From positions 1 through 64,000 of the forward strand of contig NZ_JBMSEE010000009.1 of NCBI RefSeq assembly GCF_049446155.1: a DNA stretch of 64,000 nucleotides. The letters run 5' to 3'. Source of the stretch: Rivibacter sp049446155 (GTDB lineage Bacteria > Pseudomonadota > Gammaproteobacteria > Burkholderiales > Burkholderiaceae_C). Of this stretch, positions 7,430 through 16,114 are shown in pieces; position 1 is the stretch's first letter; the number at the start of each line of letters is the position of its first letter. Below the pieces are notes generated by a model that searched no databases, was not told where the DNA came from, and saw nothing but the letters and a program-made list of their open reading frames with translations. Made by a program: the position numbers and the translations under genes.

Positions 7430-8233
7430 TCAGGCCAGGCGCGCGAACAGGCCGGTCACCTGGTCCATCACCTGAAGAATGTTTTCGCTGGTGCGGAACA
7501 CGTCGGTGGCGCGGCGCGCGGCTGCGCCGGATTCGCCCGCGCGCTGCAGCGCGTTGTCGAAGAACACCCACTGGTTCTGCGCCAGCGCGAGCCGCTCGCG
7601 GATGTCGGACGTGGCCTGCGGCGCCTCGTCGAGCAGGGCATGCGCGCTGACGAACTCGCGCCGCGCCTTGTCGAGCTCGGCGGCCGCGCCGGGCAGCTCG
7701 GGCTGCCAGGCCAGGGCCAGGTAGAACTTGGCGGTGCGCTGCGACAGCATGCGCTGGCGGCCGGCCACGTTGACCAGCTTGCCGACCGCGCGGCCGGACG
7801 CCACCTCGTACTGCTGCGTGCCCTGGTGGGCCAGCGCGAGCACGCTGGCGTCGAGATTCACGAGGCGCGCGGTCTTGTCGCGTGCCGGCGCGGCGCCGAC
7901 CAGCAGGCTCTTGTATTCGCTCCAGGCGGCGTCGAGCGCCTGGTAGGTCTCGCGGATCGCGGCGTTCGGCGCGTACGCGCGCAGCTCGACCAGCTGGCGA
8001 TCGAAGGTCGCGAGCGACTGGTCCAGCACGCGGCGCGCCGCGTCGGGCTCGATGCCCTGCCCGAGCGCGAGGTAGGCCTTGGCCAGGCGCTGCGACAGCA
8101 TGCGCTGGCGACCGGCCTTGTTGATCGCGTCGTTGAGGTCCTGCACCTGGGCGCGCGCGGGCAGCGCGGCCGCGCAGGCACTTGCGACCAGCAGCGAGCG
8201 GCGTCGAACGCAGGTCACGGCGGTCATGCTCAT
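7430..8233 (-). CDS. Exported protein with two PilJ/NarX-like P-box motifs
   Basis: The 267-residue protein starts at the ATG at 8233, twelve bases after nirB. Its N-terminus has an RRRSLL twin-arginine-like motif and a hydrophobic signal sequence ending near ALPARA, so it is probably periplasmic. Two helical modules each begin with the same motif: NKAGRQRMLSQRLAKAYLAL near residue 36 and NVAGRQRMLSQRTAKFYLAL near residue 145. Both resemble the type IV pilus methyl-accepting chemotaxis transducer N-terminal domain and the P-box with which NarX and NarQ bind nitrate through a conserved Arg. It has no catalytic or output domain. Its place between nirB and nirD suggests binding of nitrate or nitrite, but that is inference. 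Confidence 0.8.
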   Translation of the reverse strand: MSMTAVTCVRRRSLLVASACAAALPARAQVQDLNDAINKAGRQRMLSQRLAKAYLALGQGIEPDAARRVLDQSLATFDRQLVELRAYAPNAAIRETYQALDAAWSEYKSLLVGAAPARDKTARLVNLDASVLALAHQGTQQYEVASGRAVGKLVNVAGRQRMLSQRTAKFYLALAWQPELPGAAAELDKARREFVSAHALLDEAPQATSDIRERLALAQNQWVFFDNALQRAGESGAAARRATDVFRTSENILQVMDQVTGLFARLA

Positions 8234-8244
8234 CGTGCCTCGAC

Positions 8245-10692
8245 TCAAGCCAGCGTCAGCGGCGCGAACTGCCGCACGTCGACCTGCGCCTTGTTGAACT
8301 CGAACCACGGGTCGGGCTCGCCGTCGAGCGCGAACTGCAGCCGCGCCCACAGCGCCTTGCGGTTCTCGGCGTCGTCGAGGATCTTCTTCTTCACGACGTC
8401 CAGGCCGACGCGGTTGATGTAATGCACGGTGCGCTCGAGGTACCAGCCCTCCTCACGGTAGAGCTGCAAGAAGGCGCCGCTGTACTCCAGCACCTCCTCG
8501 GCCGTCTTGACCTTGCAGAAGAACTGCGCCACTTCGGTCTTGATGCCGCCGTTGCCGCCGACATAGAGCTCCCAGCCGGAGTCGACGCCGATCACGCCCA
8601 CGTCCTTGATGCCGCTTTCGGCGCAGTTGCGCGGGCAGCCGCTGACCGCGAGCTTGACCTTGTGCGGTGCGTACATGCGCCACAGCGCGCGCTCGAGGTC
8701 CTTGCCCATCTGCGTGCTGTCTTGCGTGCCGAAGCGGCACCACTCGCTGCCGACGCAGGTCTTCACGGTGCGCAGCGCCTTCGCGTAGGCATGGCCGCTG
8801 GGCATGTCGAGGTCTTTCCAGACCTGCGGCAGGTCTTCCTTCTTGACGCCCAGCAGGTCGATGCGCTGGCCGCCGGTGACCTTGACGGTGGGAATCTTGT
8901 ACTTGTCGGCCACGTCGGCAATGCGGCGCAGTTCGGCCGCCGTGGTCTCGCCGCCCCACATGCGCGGGATCACGCTGTAGGTGCCGTCCTTCTGGATGTT
9001 GGCGTGGCTGCGCTCGTTGATGAAGCGGCTTTGCGGATCGTCGACCGCCTCCTTGGGCCAGGTCGACAGCAGGTAGTAGTTGATCGCCGGGCGGCAGCTC
9101 GAGCAGCCGTTGGGCGTGCGCCAGGCCAGGGCCTTGTAGACGCCGTCCACGCTCGTGAGGTGCTGCTCGCGGATGGCGTCGCGCACCGCCTGGTGGCCGA
9201 GGTCGGTGCAGCCGCACACGGCCTTGGTCTTGGGCGCGGCCGAGTAGTCACCGCCGGCGGTGGCCATCAGCAGCTGTTCCACCAGACCGGTGCAGGAGCC
9301 GCAGCTCGCGCTCGCCTTGGTGCACTTGCGCACCTCGTCGAGCGTGAACAGGCCCTGCATCTTGATCGCCTTGACGATCTGGCCCTTGGTGATGCCGTTG
9401 CAGCCGCAGACCTCGTCGGTGTCGGCCATCGCGACCGCGCGGTTCTGGCCCTCGTGGCCGGTGTCGCCGAGGTTCGATTCGCCGAACATCAGGCGGTCGC
9501 GGATGTCGTGGATCTTGCGGCCCTCGCGCACCAGCTTGAAGTACCAGCTGCCGTCGACCGTGTCGCCGTAGAGGCAGGCGCCGACCAGCTTGTCGTCCTT
9601 GACCACCAGCTTCTTGTAGACGCCGGCATAGGGATCGCTCATCACGATCTCCTCGCAGCCCTCGCCGCCCATGAAGTCGCCGGCGGAATAGAGATCGATG
9701 CCGGTGACCTTGAGCTTGGTGCTGACCTGCGAGCCGACGTAGCGGCCGATCCCGAACTGCGCCAGGTGCGTCGCGCAGACCTTGGCCTGCTCGAACAGCG
9801 GCGCCACGAGACCGTAGGCCACGCCGCGGTGCGCGGCGCATTCGCCCATCGCGTAGATGCGCGGGTCGGTCACGGTCTGCAGCGTGTCGCTGACGACGAT
9901 GCCGCGGTTGCAGTGGATGCCGGCCTTCTCGGCCAGCGCGGTGTTGGGGCGGATGCCGGCGGCCATGACCACCAGGTCGGCGGGCAGCTCGCGGCCGTCC
10001 TTGAACTGCACCGCCATCACGCGGCCGTCCTTGTCGCCGATCAGCGCCGCGGTCTGCGCGCCGATCTCGAACTTCAGGCCGCGCTGCTCCAGCGAGCGCT
10101 GCAGCAGCTGGCCCGCGGTCTCGTCGAGCTGGCGCTCCATCAGCCACGGCGCGATGTGCACCACGGTGACCTGCATGCCGCGCAGCATCAGGCCGTTGGC
10201 CGCCTCGAGGCCGAGCAGGCCGCCGCCGATCACGATCGCGTGCTTGTACTTGGCGGCCGCGTCGATCATCGCCTGCGTGTCGGCGATGTCGCGGTAGCTG
10301 ATCACGCCCTGCAGATCCTTGCCGGGCACCGGCAGGATGAAGGGATTGGAGCCGGTGGCGATCAGCAGGCGGTCATAGGGCGCCTCGGTGACGTTTCCAT
10401 CCCCGTCGGAGGCGCGCACGACGCGCCGCACGCGGTCGATCTCGGTCACGGTCTTGCCGAGGTGCAGCGTGATGCCGTTCTCGGCGTACCAGTCGAGCGG
10501 GTTGAGGATGATCTCGTCGATCGTCTGCTCGCCGGCCAGCACCGGCGACAGCAGGATGCGGTTGTAGTTGGGGTGCGGCTCGGCGCCGAACACCGTGATG
10601 TCGTAGAGGTCCGGCGCCATCTTCAGCAGCTCCTCGAGCGTGCGAACGCCGGCCATGCCGTTACCGATGAGCACGAGCCTGGACTTCTTCAT
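8245..10692 (-). CDS. nirB: Nitrite reductase (NAD(P)H) large subunit
   Basis: Cytoplasmic siroheme enzyme that reduces nitrite to ammonium with NAD(P)H. The 815-residue protein opens with an FAD-binding motif, LIGNGMAGVRTLEELL, and an NAD-binding motif around residue 150 (IGGGLLGLEAA). Two BFD-like [2Fe-2S] modules follow, near residues 425 and 492. The siroheme/[4Fe-4S] cysteines lie in GSEWCRFG near 645 and SGCPRNCAESG near 682. It is the first gene of the nir-nas run and is divergent from the phosphatase/kinase gene with 62 bases between starts, so a shared promoter region is likely. Confidence 0.96.
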   Translation of the reverse strand: MKKSRLVLIGNGMAGVRTLEELLKMAPDLYDITVFGAEPHPNYNRILLSPVLAGEQTIDEIILNPLDWYAENGITLHLGKTVTEIDRVRRVVRASDGDGNVTEAPYDRLLIATGSNPFILPVPGKDLQGVISYRDIADTQAMIDAAAKYKHAIVIGGGLLGLEAANGLMLRGMQVTVVHIAPWLMERQLDETAGQLLQRSLEQRGLKFEIGAQTAALIGDKDGRVMAVQFKDGRELPADLVVMAAGIRPNTALAEKAGIHCNRGIVVSDTLQTVTDPRIYAMGECAAHRGVAYGLVAPLFEQAKVCATHLAQFGIGRYVGSQVSTKLKVTGIDLYSAGDFMGGEGCEEIVMSDPYAGVYKKLVVKDDKLVGACLYGDTVDGSWYFKLVREGRKIHDIRDRLMFGESNLGDTGHEGQNRAVAMADTDEVCGCNGITKGQIVKAIKMQGLFTLDEVRKCTKASASCGSCTGLVEQLLMATAGGDYSAAPKTKAVCGCTDLGHQAVRDAIREQHLTSVDGVYKALAWRTPNGCSSCRPAINYYLLSTWPKEAVDDPQSRFINERSHANIQKDGTYSVIPRMWGGETTAAELRRIADVADKYKIPTVKVTGGQRIDLLGVKKEDLPQVWKDLDMPSGHAYAKALRTVKTCVGSEWCRFGTQDSTQMGKDLERALWRMYAPHKVKLAVSGCPRNCAESGIKDVGVIGVDSGWELYVGGNGGIKTEVAQFFCKVKTAEEVLEYSGAFLQLYREEGWYLERTVHYINRVGLDVVKKKILDDAENRKALWARLQFALDGEPDPWFEFNKAQVDVRQFAPLTLA

Positions 10693-10754
10693 CGGACACC
10701 TTCCTTTCCTTGCGACGAGACGGCCACGCGGCCCCGCGCGGTAACAATCGAGCG

Positions 10755-12485
10755 ATGAGCTTCGAGGTGGAGATCGGCTACACGAGCCGCCGCGGCCCGC
10801 GCGCCGCGAACGAGGATTTCGGGGGCGCCGCGCAGACCGAGGACCGCAGCCGCGGACTGATCGCCGCGGTGGCCGACGGCGTGTCGACCGGCGGGCACGG
10901 CCTCGAGGCCGCGCAGACCACGGTGATGGGCCTGCTCGCGGACTTCTTCGCGACGCCGGAGACCTGGGAGACCACGGTCGCGCTCGATCGGCTGATCGGC
11001 GCGCAGAACGCCTGGCTGTGCGACCACAACCGCCGCCGCCAGACGAGCGACGGCGGCATGGCGATGACCACGCTCACCGCCCTTGCCTTGCGCGGCCAGA
11101 CCTGGACGCTGGCCCACGTGGGCGACTCGCGCGCCTGGCTGTGCCGCAAGCGCGCGGCCGACGACGGCGCGGCGGTACTCGACGTGCTGCAGCTCAGCCA
11201 CGACCATGCCTTCGAGCAGCTCGACCAGCGCAGCCGGCTGACGCGCGCGATCGGCCTCGACGACGCGGTGCGCGTCGACTACGCGCAAGGCGAGGTGCGC
11301 CTCGGCGACTGTTTCGTGCTCACGAGCGACGGCGTGCATGGCGCGCTCAAGCCGACCAGGCTGGGCGTGCTCGCGCACGGCGGCAGCGCGCAGGCGGCGA
11401 GCGATGCGCTCGTCGACGCGGCGCTGGCCGCGGGCAGCCAGGACAACGCGACCGCGCTGGTGATCCGCGTGACCGGCCTCGACGAGCGCCAGCTGCACGA
11501 CGAGCTGGCCGACACGCGCCGCCTGCCCGCCGTGGGCTCGCTGCGCGTCGGCGACAAGCTCGACGGCTTCACGATCACCGCGCTGATCGCCGACAGCGGC
11601 GTGCACCGGCTCTACCAGGCGCGCGACGAGGCCACGCGCGAGCTCGTCGCGCTGAAGACGCTGCACCCGGCGCGCGCCTCCGACCAGGAGGAGCGCGCGA
11701 TGCTCGCGCACGAGGCCTGGCTGGGCCAGCGCGTCACGGCCGGCGGCGAGCCGGGTTTCGTGCGCGTGCGCGAGCGCGCGGCCGACGCCAGCGCGCTGTA
11801 CGTCGTGTTCGACTGGCACGGCGGGCGCACGATGGAACAGATGATCGGCGCCGGCACGCTGCCGCAGGTCGACGAGGCGCTGCGCGCGGCGATCGCGCTG
11901 GTGCGCGCGCTCGGCCGCCTGCACCGCCAGGGCGTCGTGCACCGCGACATCAAGCCCGGCAACCTGCACCTCGGCGACGACGGCCAGTGGCGCATCCTCG
12001 ACCTCGGCGGCGCCTTGAGCGGGCGCGAGAGCGGCGCGCAGCGCGAGCTGCACGCCGGCACGCCGAGCTACATGAACCCCGAGCAGTGGGAGGGCGCGAA
12101 CGCCGACGCCGGCAGCGACCTGTTCGCGCTCGGCGTCACGCTGTACCGCTGGCTCACCGGCCGCCTGCCCTACGGCGAGATCGAGCCCTACCAGAGCGGG
12201 CGCTTCCGGCGCGACCCGGTGCCCGCGTCGCGGCTGCGCCCCGACGTGCCGATCTGGCTCGACCACCTGCTGGCCAAGTCCTTCGCGCTCGATGCGAAGC
12301 TGCGCTTCGAGACCGCCGAGGAGATGCTGCTCGCGCTCGAGCGCGGCGCCTCGCGCCCGGTCAGCGCACCGCCCGCGACGCCGCTGCTGCAGCGCGACCC
12401 GATGGCGCTGTGGCAGATCGGCCTGGCGGTCTCGCTGCTGTTCAACGTGCTGCTCGTCGTGTGGCTGCTGTTCCTGCCGCGCTGA
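10755..12485 (+). CDS. PP2C phosphatase fused to Ser/Thr protein kinase, membrane-anchored
   Basis: The 576-residue protein has two opposing activities in one chain. Residues about 5-245 form a PP2C-type phosphatase: RGPRAANEDF, VADGVSTGGHG, HVGDSRAWLCR, LTSDGVHG and SQDNATALV carry the metal-binding aspartates. Residues about 258-540 form a Hanks-type kinase with VALKTLHP (Lys), HRDIKPGN (Asp398) and DLGG in place of DFG. The glycine-rich loop is degenerate (IADSGVHRLYQA). A single C-terminal membrane span at about 551-572 is followed by only Leu-Pro-Arg, so both domains face the cytoplasm. The ATG at 10755 was chosen because the PP2C fold begins just after it. It diverges from nirB and converges with narK, which suggests a role in nitrate metabolism, but its substrate is unknown. 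Confidence 0.9.
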   Translation: MSFEVEIGYTSRRGPRAANEDFGGAAQTEDRSRGLIAAVADGVSTGGHGLEAAQTTVMGLLADFFATPETWETTVALDRLIGAQNAWLCDHNRRRQTSDGGMAMTTLTALALRGQTWTLAHVGDSRAWLCRKRAADDGAAVLDVLQLSHDHAFEQLDQRSRLTRAIGLDDAVRVDYAQGEVRLGDCFVLTSDGVHGALKPTRLGVLAHGGSAQAASDALVDAALAAGSQDNATALVIRVTGLDERQLHDELADTRRLPAVGSLRVGDKLDGFTITALIADSGVHRLYQARDEATRELVALKTLHPARASDQEERAMLAHEAWLGQRVTAGGEPGFVRVRERAADASALYVVFDWHGGRTMEQMIGAGTLPQVDEALRAAIALVRALGRLHRQGVVHRDIKPGNLHLGDDGQWRILDLGGALSGRESGAQRELHAGTPSYMNPEQWEGANADAGSDLFALGVTLYRWLTGRLPYGEIEPYQSGRFRRDPVPASRLRPDVPIWLDHLLAKSFALDAKLRFETAEEMLLALERGASRPVSAPPATPLLQRDPMALWQIGLAVSLLFNVLLVVWLLFLPR

Positions 12486-12505
12486 CGAGGACGAGGGGCG
12501 CGGCT

Positions 12506-13789
12506 TCATGATGCGTTGCCCGCGTCGAGCTTGACGCTCGTGATCTGCGCCGCCTGCGCGGGCGACTCGTGCACCGCGGCCGCCGGCTTCGCGCGCCCGC
12601 CCTTCTCGGCCCAGGTGCGCGTCCAGCGGATCTGCACCACGCGCAGCATGCCGAGCATCAGCAGCGCCAGCGCGGCGAACGACAGGAAGCCGAACAGGTA
12701 GCTGCCGCTGAACTGCTTGGACAGGCCCATCGCATTGGGCAGGAAGCCGCCGCCGAGCGCACCGACCTCGCCGATCATCGAGCCGGCGACCGCGGTGGTC
12801 AGCGGCCAGCGCAGCGGCACCAGCTGGAACAGCGCGCCGTTGCCGGCGCCCAGCGCGGCGAAGCACAGCATGAACAGCAGCGTCGTCGCGGCCAGCGAAT
12901 GGCCGAGCACGCCGCACATCGTGAGCGTCAGCGCCACCAGCAGCAGCACGCCGGTCAGCGTGTTGATGCCGCCGACGCGGTCGGACACGTAGCCGCCGAG
13001 CACGCGCACCGCCGAGCCCATCAGCGTCGCGAGCATCGTGAGCTGGCCCGCCTCGATCTTGCTGACCTTGAACTGGTCGTAGAAATAGGTCGGCAGGAAG
13101 CTCGCCAGGCCGATGAAGCCGCCGAAGGTGACGATGTAGATCAGGCTGAAGGCCCAGCCGTCCTTCTCGAACAGGCAGGCGACGTGCTCGCGCAAGCTCT
13201 GCTGCTCGCGGTCGGGCGGCTCCTTGGCGGCAAGCCACATCACGGCCATCGGCAGCAGCATCGTCAGCGCGGCCAGGCCGTAGACCGTCTGCCAGCCGAA
13301 GTGCTGCGCCAGCGGCGGCGCGAACAGCACCGCCAGCACGGTGCCCGAGTTGCCGGCGCCGGCGATGCCCATCGCCAGGCCCTTGTACTTGGGCGGGTAC
13401 CAGCCCGAGCCGAGCGACAGCGCGACGCCGAAGCTCGCGCCGGCGATGCCCAGCAGCACGCCCATCGCGAGCACGCGGTCGTAGCTGTCGACGAAGAAGA
13501 AGCCGAAGCCCAGCGCCGCGACGATCAGCGACATCTCGACCATCGCGGCGTTCTTGCGGCCGATGTACTGCGACAGCACGCCGAGCGGGAAGCGCATCAG
13601 CGCGCCGGCCAGGATGGGCACCGAGAGCATGAAGCCCTTTTGCGCCGCGTCGAGGCCGAAGCTCTCGCTGATGAACGGTCCCATCGCGCCGTTGAGCACC
13701 CAGACCGCGAAGCAGAAGTCGAAATAGAGGAACGAAGCCGCCAGCGTCGGCCAGTGGCCGGAGCGGATGAAGGTCTTGAACGAAGACAT
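12506..13789 (-). CDS. narK: NarK-type nitrate/nitrite transporter (MFS)
   Basis: The 427-residue, twelve-span major facilitator carries nitrate in, or exchanges nitrate for nitrite. The family signatures are visible: NSGTVLAVLFAPPLA in the region of the fifth span, and the cytoplasmic loop GVLSQYIGRKNAAM. A second signature is GGFIGLASFLPTYFYDQFK. The ATG at 13789 (MSSFKTFIRSGHWPTL) is the natural start; the frame extends upstream without a better one. It stands alone, convergent with the kinase/phosphatase gene, and its 5' end faces the ANTAR/P-box gene across 220 bases. Confidence 0.93.
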   Translation of the reverse strand: MSSFKTFIRSGHWPTLAASFLYFDFCFAVWVLNGAMGPFISESFGLDAAQKGFMLSVPILAGALMRFPLGVLSQYIGRKNAAMVEMSLIVAALGFGFFFVDSYDRVLAMGVLLGIAGASFGVALSLGSGWYPPKYKGLAMGIAGAGNSGTVLAVLFAPPLAQHFGWQTVYGLAALTMLLPMAVMWLAAKEPPDREQQSLREHVACLFEKDGWAFSLIYIVTFGGFIGLASFLPTYFYDQFKVSKIEAGQLTMLATLMGSAVRVLGGYVSDRVGGINTLTGVLLLVALTLTMCGVLGHSLAATTLLFMLCFAALGAGNGALFQLVPLRWPLTTAVAGSMIGEVGALGGGFLPNAMGLSKQFSGSYLFGFLSFAALALLMLGMLRVVQIRWTRTWAEKGGRAKPAAAVHESPAQAAQITSVKLDAGNAS

Positions 13790-14009
13790 GGCGGCGTTCG
13801 AGTCGGATGACCAGCGGGGCCGAAGCGAGCTACGGCCGGGACAGCAGGTGTTGATCGATTGGCCAGGACAGCGCGGACGGCGCCCCGGCGTTGCGTGAGA
13901 CAGGCGCCAGCGGTGGCGCTTCACGATGGCGGTGCGTCGTTACACCGCAGGCCGCTTCTCGCAAGCACCGTGCCAAATGCTGCAGCGCCGCACCGTTATC
14001 CTCGGACGC

Positions 14010-15260
14010 ATGAGCCCCCCTCCCCGCCAAGCCGCGCCAGTGCTCGCGATCACCGAAACGCCTGGCGACGCGCAGGCGCTGCGCGCGGCGCTCGAAGCCG
14101 CCGGCGCCGGCGCGCCGATCGAAGGCAGCCGCCTCACGATGGTGCAGCTGGCCGCCGCCCATGCACCGTCGCTGATCGTCTGCTGGCTGCCGCAGGGCGC
14201 GGCCGATGTGCTGCCGGCGCTCGCCGCCTGGCGCGGCGCGCCGCCGTGCGCGCTGTGCGTGATCGGCCCGCTCGACGACCCTGGTCAGGCGCGCGCGCTG
14301 GCCGAGGCCGGCGTCGCCGGCTGGGACGCCACGCTCGACGCGCCGCGGCTCGCCGTGCGCATCGCGCACGCGCAGGCGCTGCACGAACGCGAGGCCGGCG
14401 CGCGCGCCCAGCTCGACGAGCGCAAGTGGGTCGACCGCGCCAAGGGGCTGCTGATGTCGGCGCGCGCGATCGCCGAGGACGATGCCTTCAAGCTGCTGCG
14501 CAGCACCGCGATGCACGCCAACCTCAAGCTCACCGAGGTGTCGCGCTCGGTGATCGACGCGGCGCGCTGGGCCGAGGCGGTCAACCGCGCCGGGCAGCTG
14601 CGCATGCTCTCGCAGCGCCTGGTCTCGCTGGCGGCGCAGCGGCTCGCGCGCGTCGACGCGCAAGGCGCGCGCGAACGCCAGGCGCAGGCCGCGAAGCGCG
14701 CGCAGGCCAATCTCGACCACCTCGCGACGCTCGGCCTCGACGGCGAAGCCGCCCAGGCCCTCGCGGCGGCCACCGCGGTCTGGAAGGCGCTGCAGCAGGC
14801 GCTGGCCGTGCGGCTCACGCCCCAGAGCCTGGTCCAGGCCGACGAGTGCGCCGACGCGCTGCTGGCCGCCGCCGATGCGCTCACCGCGGCGCTGGAGGCA
14901 CACGGCGCGCGGCGCGCGCTGGGCATCGTCAACCTTTGCGGGCGCCAGCGCATGCGCACGCAGCGCCTGGCCAAGGAGGCGCTGCTGGCGGCCTTGGCGC
15001 CGCTGCCTCAGCGCGGCGAGCGGCTGCAGGCCGGCATGGACGAGTTCGAGCAGGCGCTGCGCGAGATCGAGGCGACGCCGCTGTCCTCGCCCGAGATCCG
15101 CGCGGCGCTGGCCGCGTCGCGCGAAGGCTGGCGCGTGCTGCTGCGCGCCCTGCATTCGAGCGACCCGGCCGCGGTGGCGCATGCGGCCGAGGCGCTGCTG
15201 GAGCAGCTGGACCGCCTGACGGACAGCTGCGAGCACAGCCTGCAGGTGTTGTTGTCCTGA
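14010..15260 (+). CDS. ANTAR protein with two P-box-like sensor motifs, putative nitrate antiterminator
   Basis: The 416-residue protein is cytoplasmic, with no signal or membrane span. Residues 1-130 look like a degenerate response-regulator receiver. Residues about 133-190 are an ANTAR RNA-binding domain (ERKWVDRAKGLLM, then AFKLLRSTAMHANLKLTEVS). The C-terminal 225 residues are helical and contain two PilJ/NarX-like motifs, NRAGQLRMLSQRL near 192 and NLCGRQRMRTQRLAKEALLA near 308. NasR of Klebsiella joins a nitrate-sensing NIT domain to ANTAR; here the sensor is of the P-box type and follows ANTAR. It converges with the nitrate transporter operon. The likely role is nitrate-dependent antitermination, inferred from domains and context. 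Confidence 0.85.
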   Translation: MSPPPRQAAPVLAITETPGDAQALRAALEAAGAGAPIEGSRLTMVQLAAAHAPSLIVCWLPQGAADVLPALAAWRGAPPCALCVIGPLDDPGQARALAEAGVAGWDATLDAPRLAVRIAHAQALHEREAGARAQLDERKWVDRAKGLLMSARAIAEDDAFKLLRSTAMHANLKLTEVSRSVIDAARWAEAVNRAGQLRMLSQRLVSLAAQRLARVDAQGARERQAQAAKRAQANLDHLATLGLDGEAAQALAAATAVWKALQQALAVRLTPQSLVQADECADALLAAADALTAALEAHGARRALGIVNLCGRQRMRTQRLAKEALLAALAPLPQRGERLQAGMDEFEQALREIEATPLSSPEIRAALAASREGWRVLLRALHSSDPAAVAHAAEALLEQLDRLTDSCEHSLQVLLS

Positions 15261-15289
15261 GTTCGCGCGTGCCGGCAGGCACGAGCCCC

Positions 15290-16102
15290 TCAGGCCGCCT
15301 GCACCTCCAGGTGCGCCTGCTTGCGGTACAGGAACTCGAGCACGCGCTCGCGCGTTTGCAGGTAGGCGCTGTCGTGCGCCAGCTCGAGGCGCGAGCGCGG
15401 CCCTTCGCTCAGCGGCGGCAGGGGCACCTCGACCACCTCGCCGATCGTCGCCGCGGGGCCGTTGGTCATCATCACGATGCGGTCCGAGAGCAGCACCGCC
15501 TCGTCGACGTCGTGCGTGACCATCACGACGGTCGAGCCGGTGGCCTTGACGATCTTCATCAGCTCGTCTTGCAGCCGCGCGCGGGTCAGCGCGTCGAGCG
15601 CGCCGAAGGGCTCGTCCATCAGCAGGACCTTGGGCTCCATCGCCAGCGCGCGCGCAATGCCCACGCGCTGCTTCATGCCGCCGGAGATCTCGTGCGGGCG
15701 CTTGGACGCCGCGTGCGAAAGGCCCACCAGGTCGAGCGCGGCCTGCGCGCGCGCCTTGAGCTGGGCCTTCTTCTCGCTCGCGCCGAACACGCGCTCGACC
15801 GCCAGCAGCACGTTGTCCAGGCACGAGAGCCAGGGCAGCAGCGAGTGGTTCTGGAACACCACCGCGCGCTCGGGGCCGGGCGCGGCGATCTCGCGGCCGT
15901 CGCAGATCAGCGCGCCCCCGGTCGGGCGCGTCAGGCCGGCGATGAGGTTGAGCAGCGTGCTCTTGCCGCAGCCCGAGTGTCCGATCAGCGTGACGAACTG
16001 GCCGCGCTGGACCTGCAGGTTGATCTCGCGCAGCGCGTGGAAGCGGCCCTTGCGGGTCGAGAAGACCATCTCGACGTTTTCGATCTGGAGGTAGGAAGCC
16101 AT
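15290..16102 (-). CDS. nrtD: Nitrate ABC transporter ATP-binding protein
   Basis: ATPase of a nitrate/nitrite import system, 270 residues. Walker A is GHSGCGKST (41-49), the signature is ISGGMKQR and Walker B is VLLMDEPFGALD, followed by the H-loop MVTHDVDEA. It belongs to the NrtD/SsuB/TauB group; the operon partners point to nitrate. It follows the permease by twelve bases and is the last gene of the nrtA-nrtB-nrtD operon. Confidence 0.92.
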   Translation of the reverse strand: MASYLQIENVEMVFSTRKGRFHALREINLQVQRGQFVTLIGHSGCGKSTLLNLIAGLTRPTGGALICDGREIAAPGPERAVVFQNHSLLPWLSCLDNVLLAVERVFGASEKKAQLKARAQAALDLVGLSHAASKRPHEISGGMKQRVGIARALAMEPKVLLMDEPFGALDALTRARLQDELMKIVKATGSTVVMVTHDVDEAVLLSDRIVMMTNGPAATIGEVVEVPLPPLSEGPRSRLELAHDSAYLQTRERVLEFLYRKQAHLEVQAA

Positions 16103-16114
16103 CTCGGAACTCCG

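Noticed and set aside
13904..13919. Hairpin GCGCC-ACCGCT-GGCGC on the - strand upstream of narK, with an A1/G4 hexaloop
   Set aside because: It could be a second ANTAR site, but an inner A-T pair can reduce the loop to four bases, there is no partner hairpin and no terminator with a T-run nearby.
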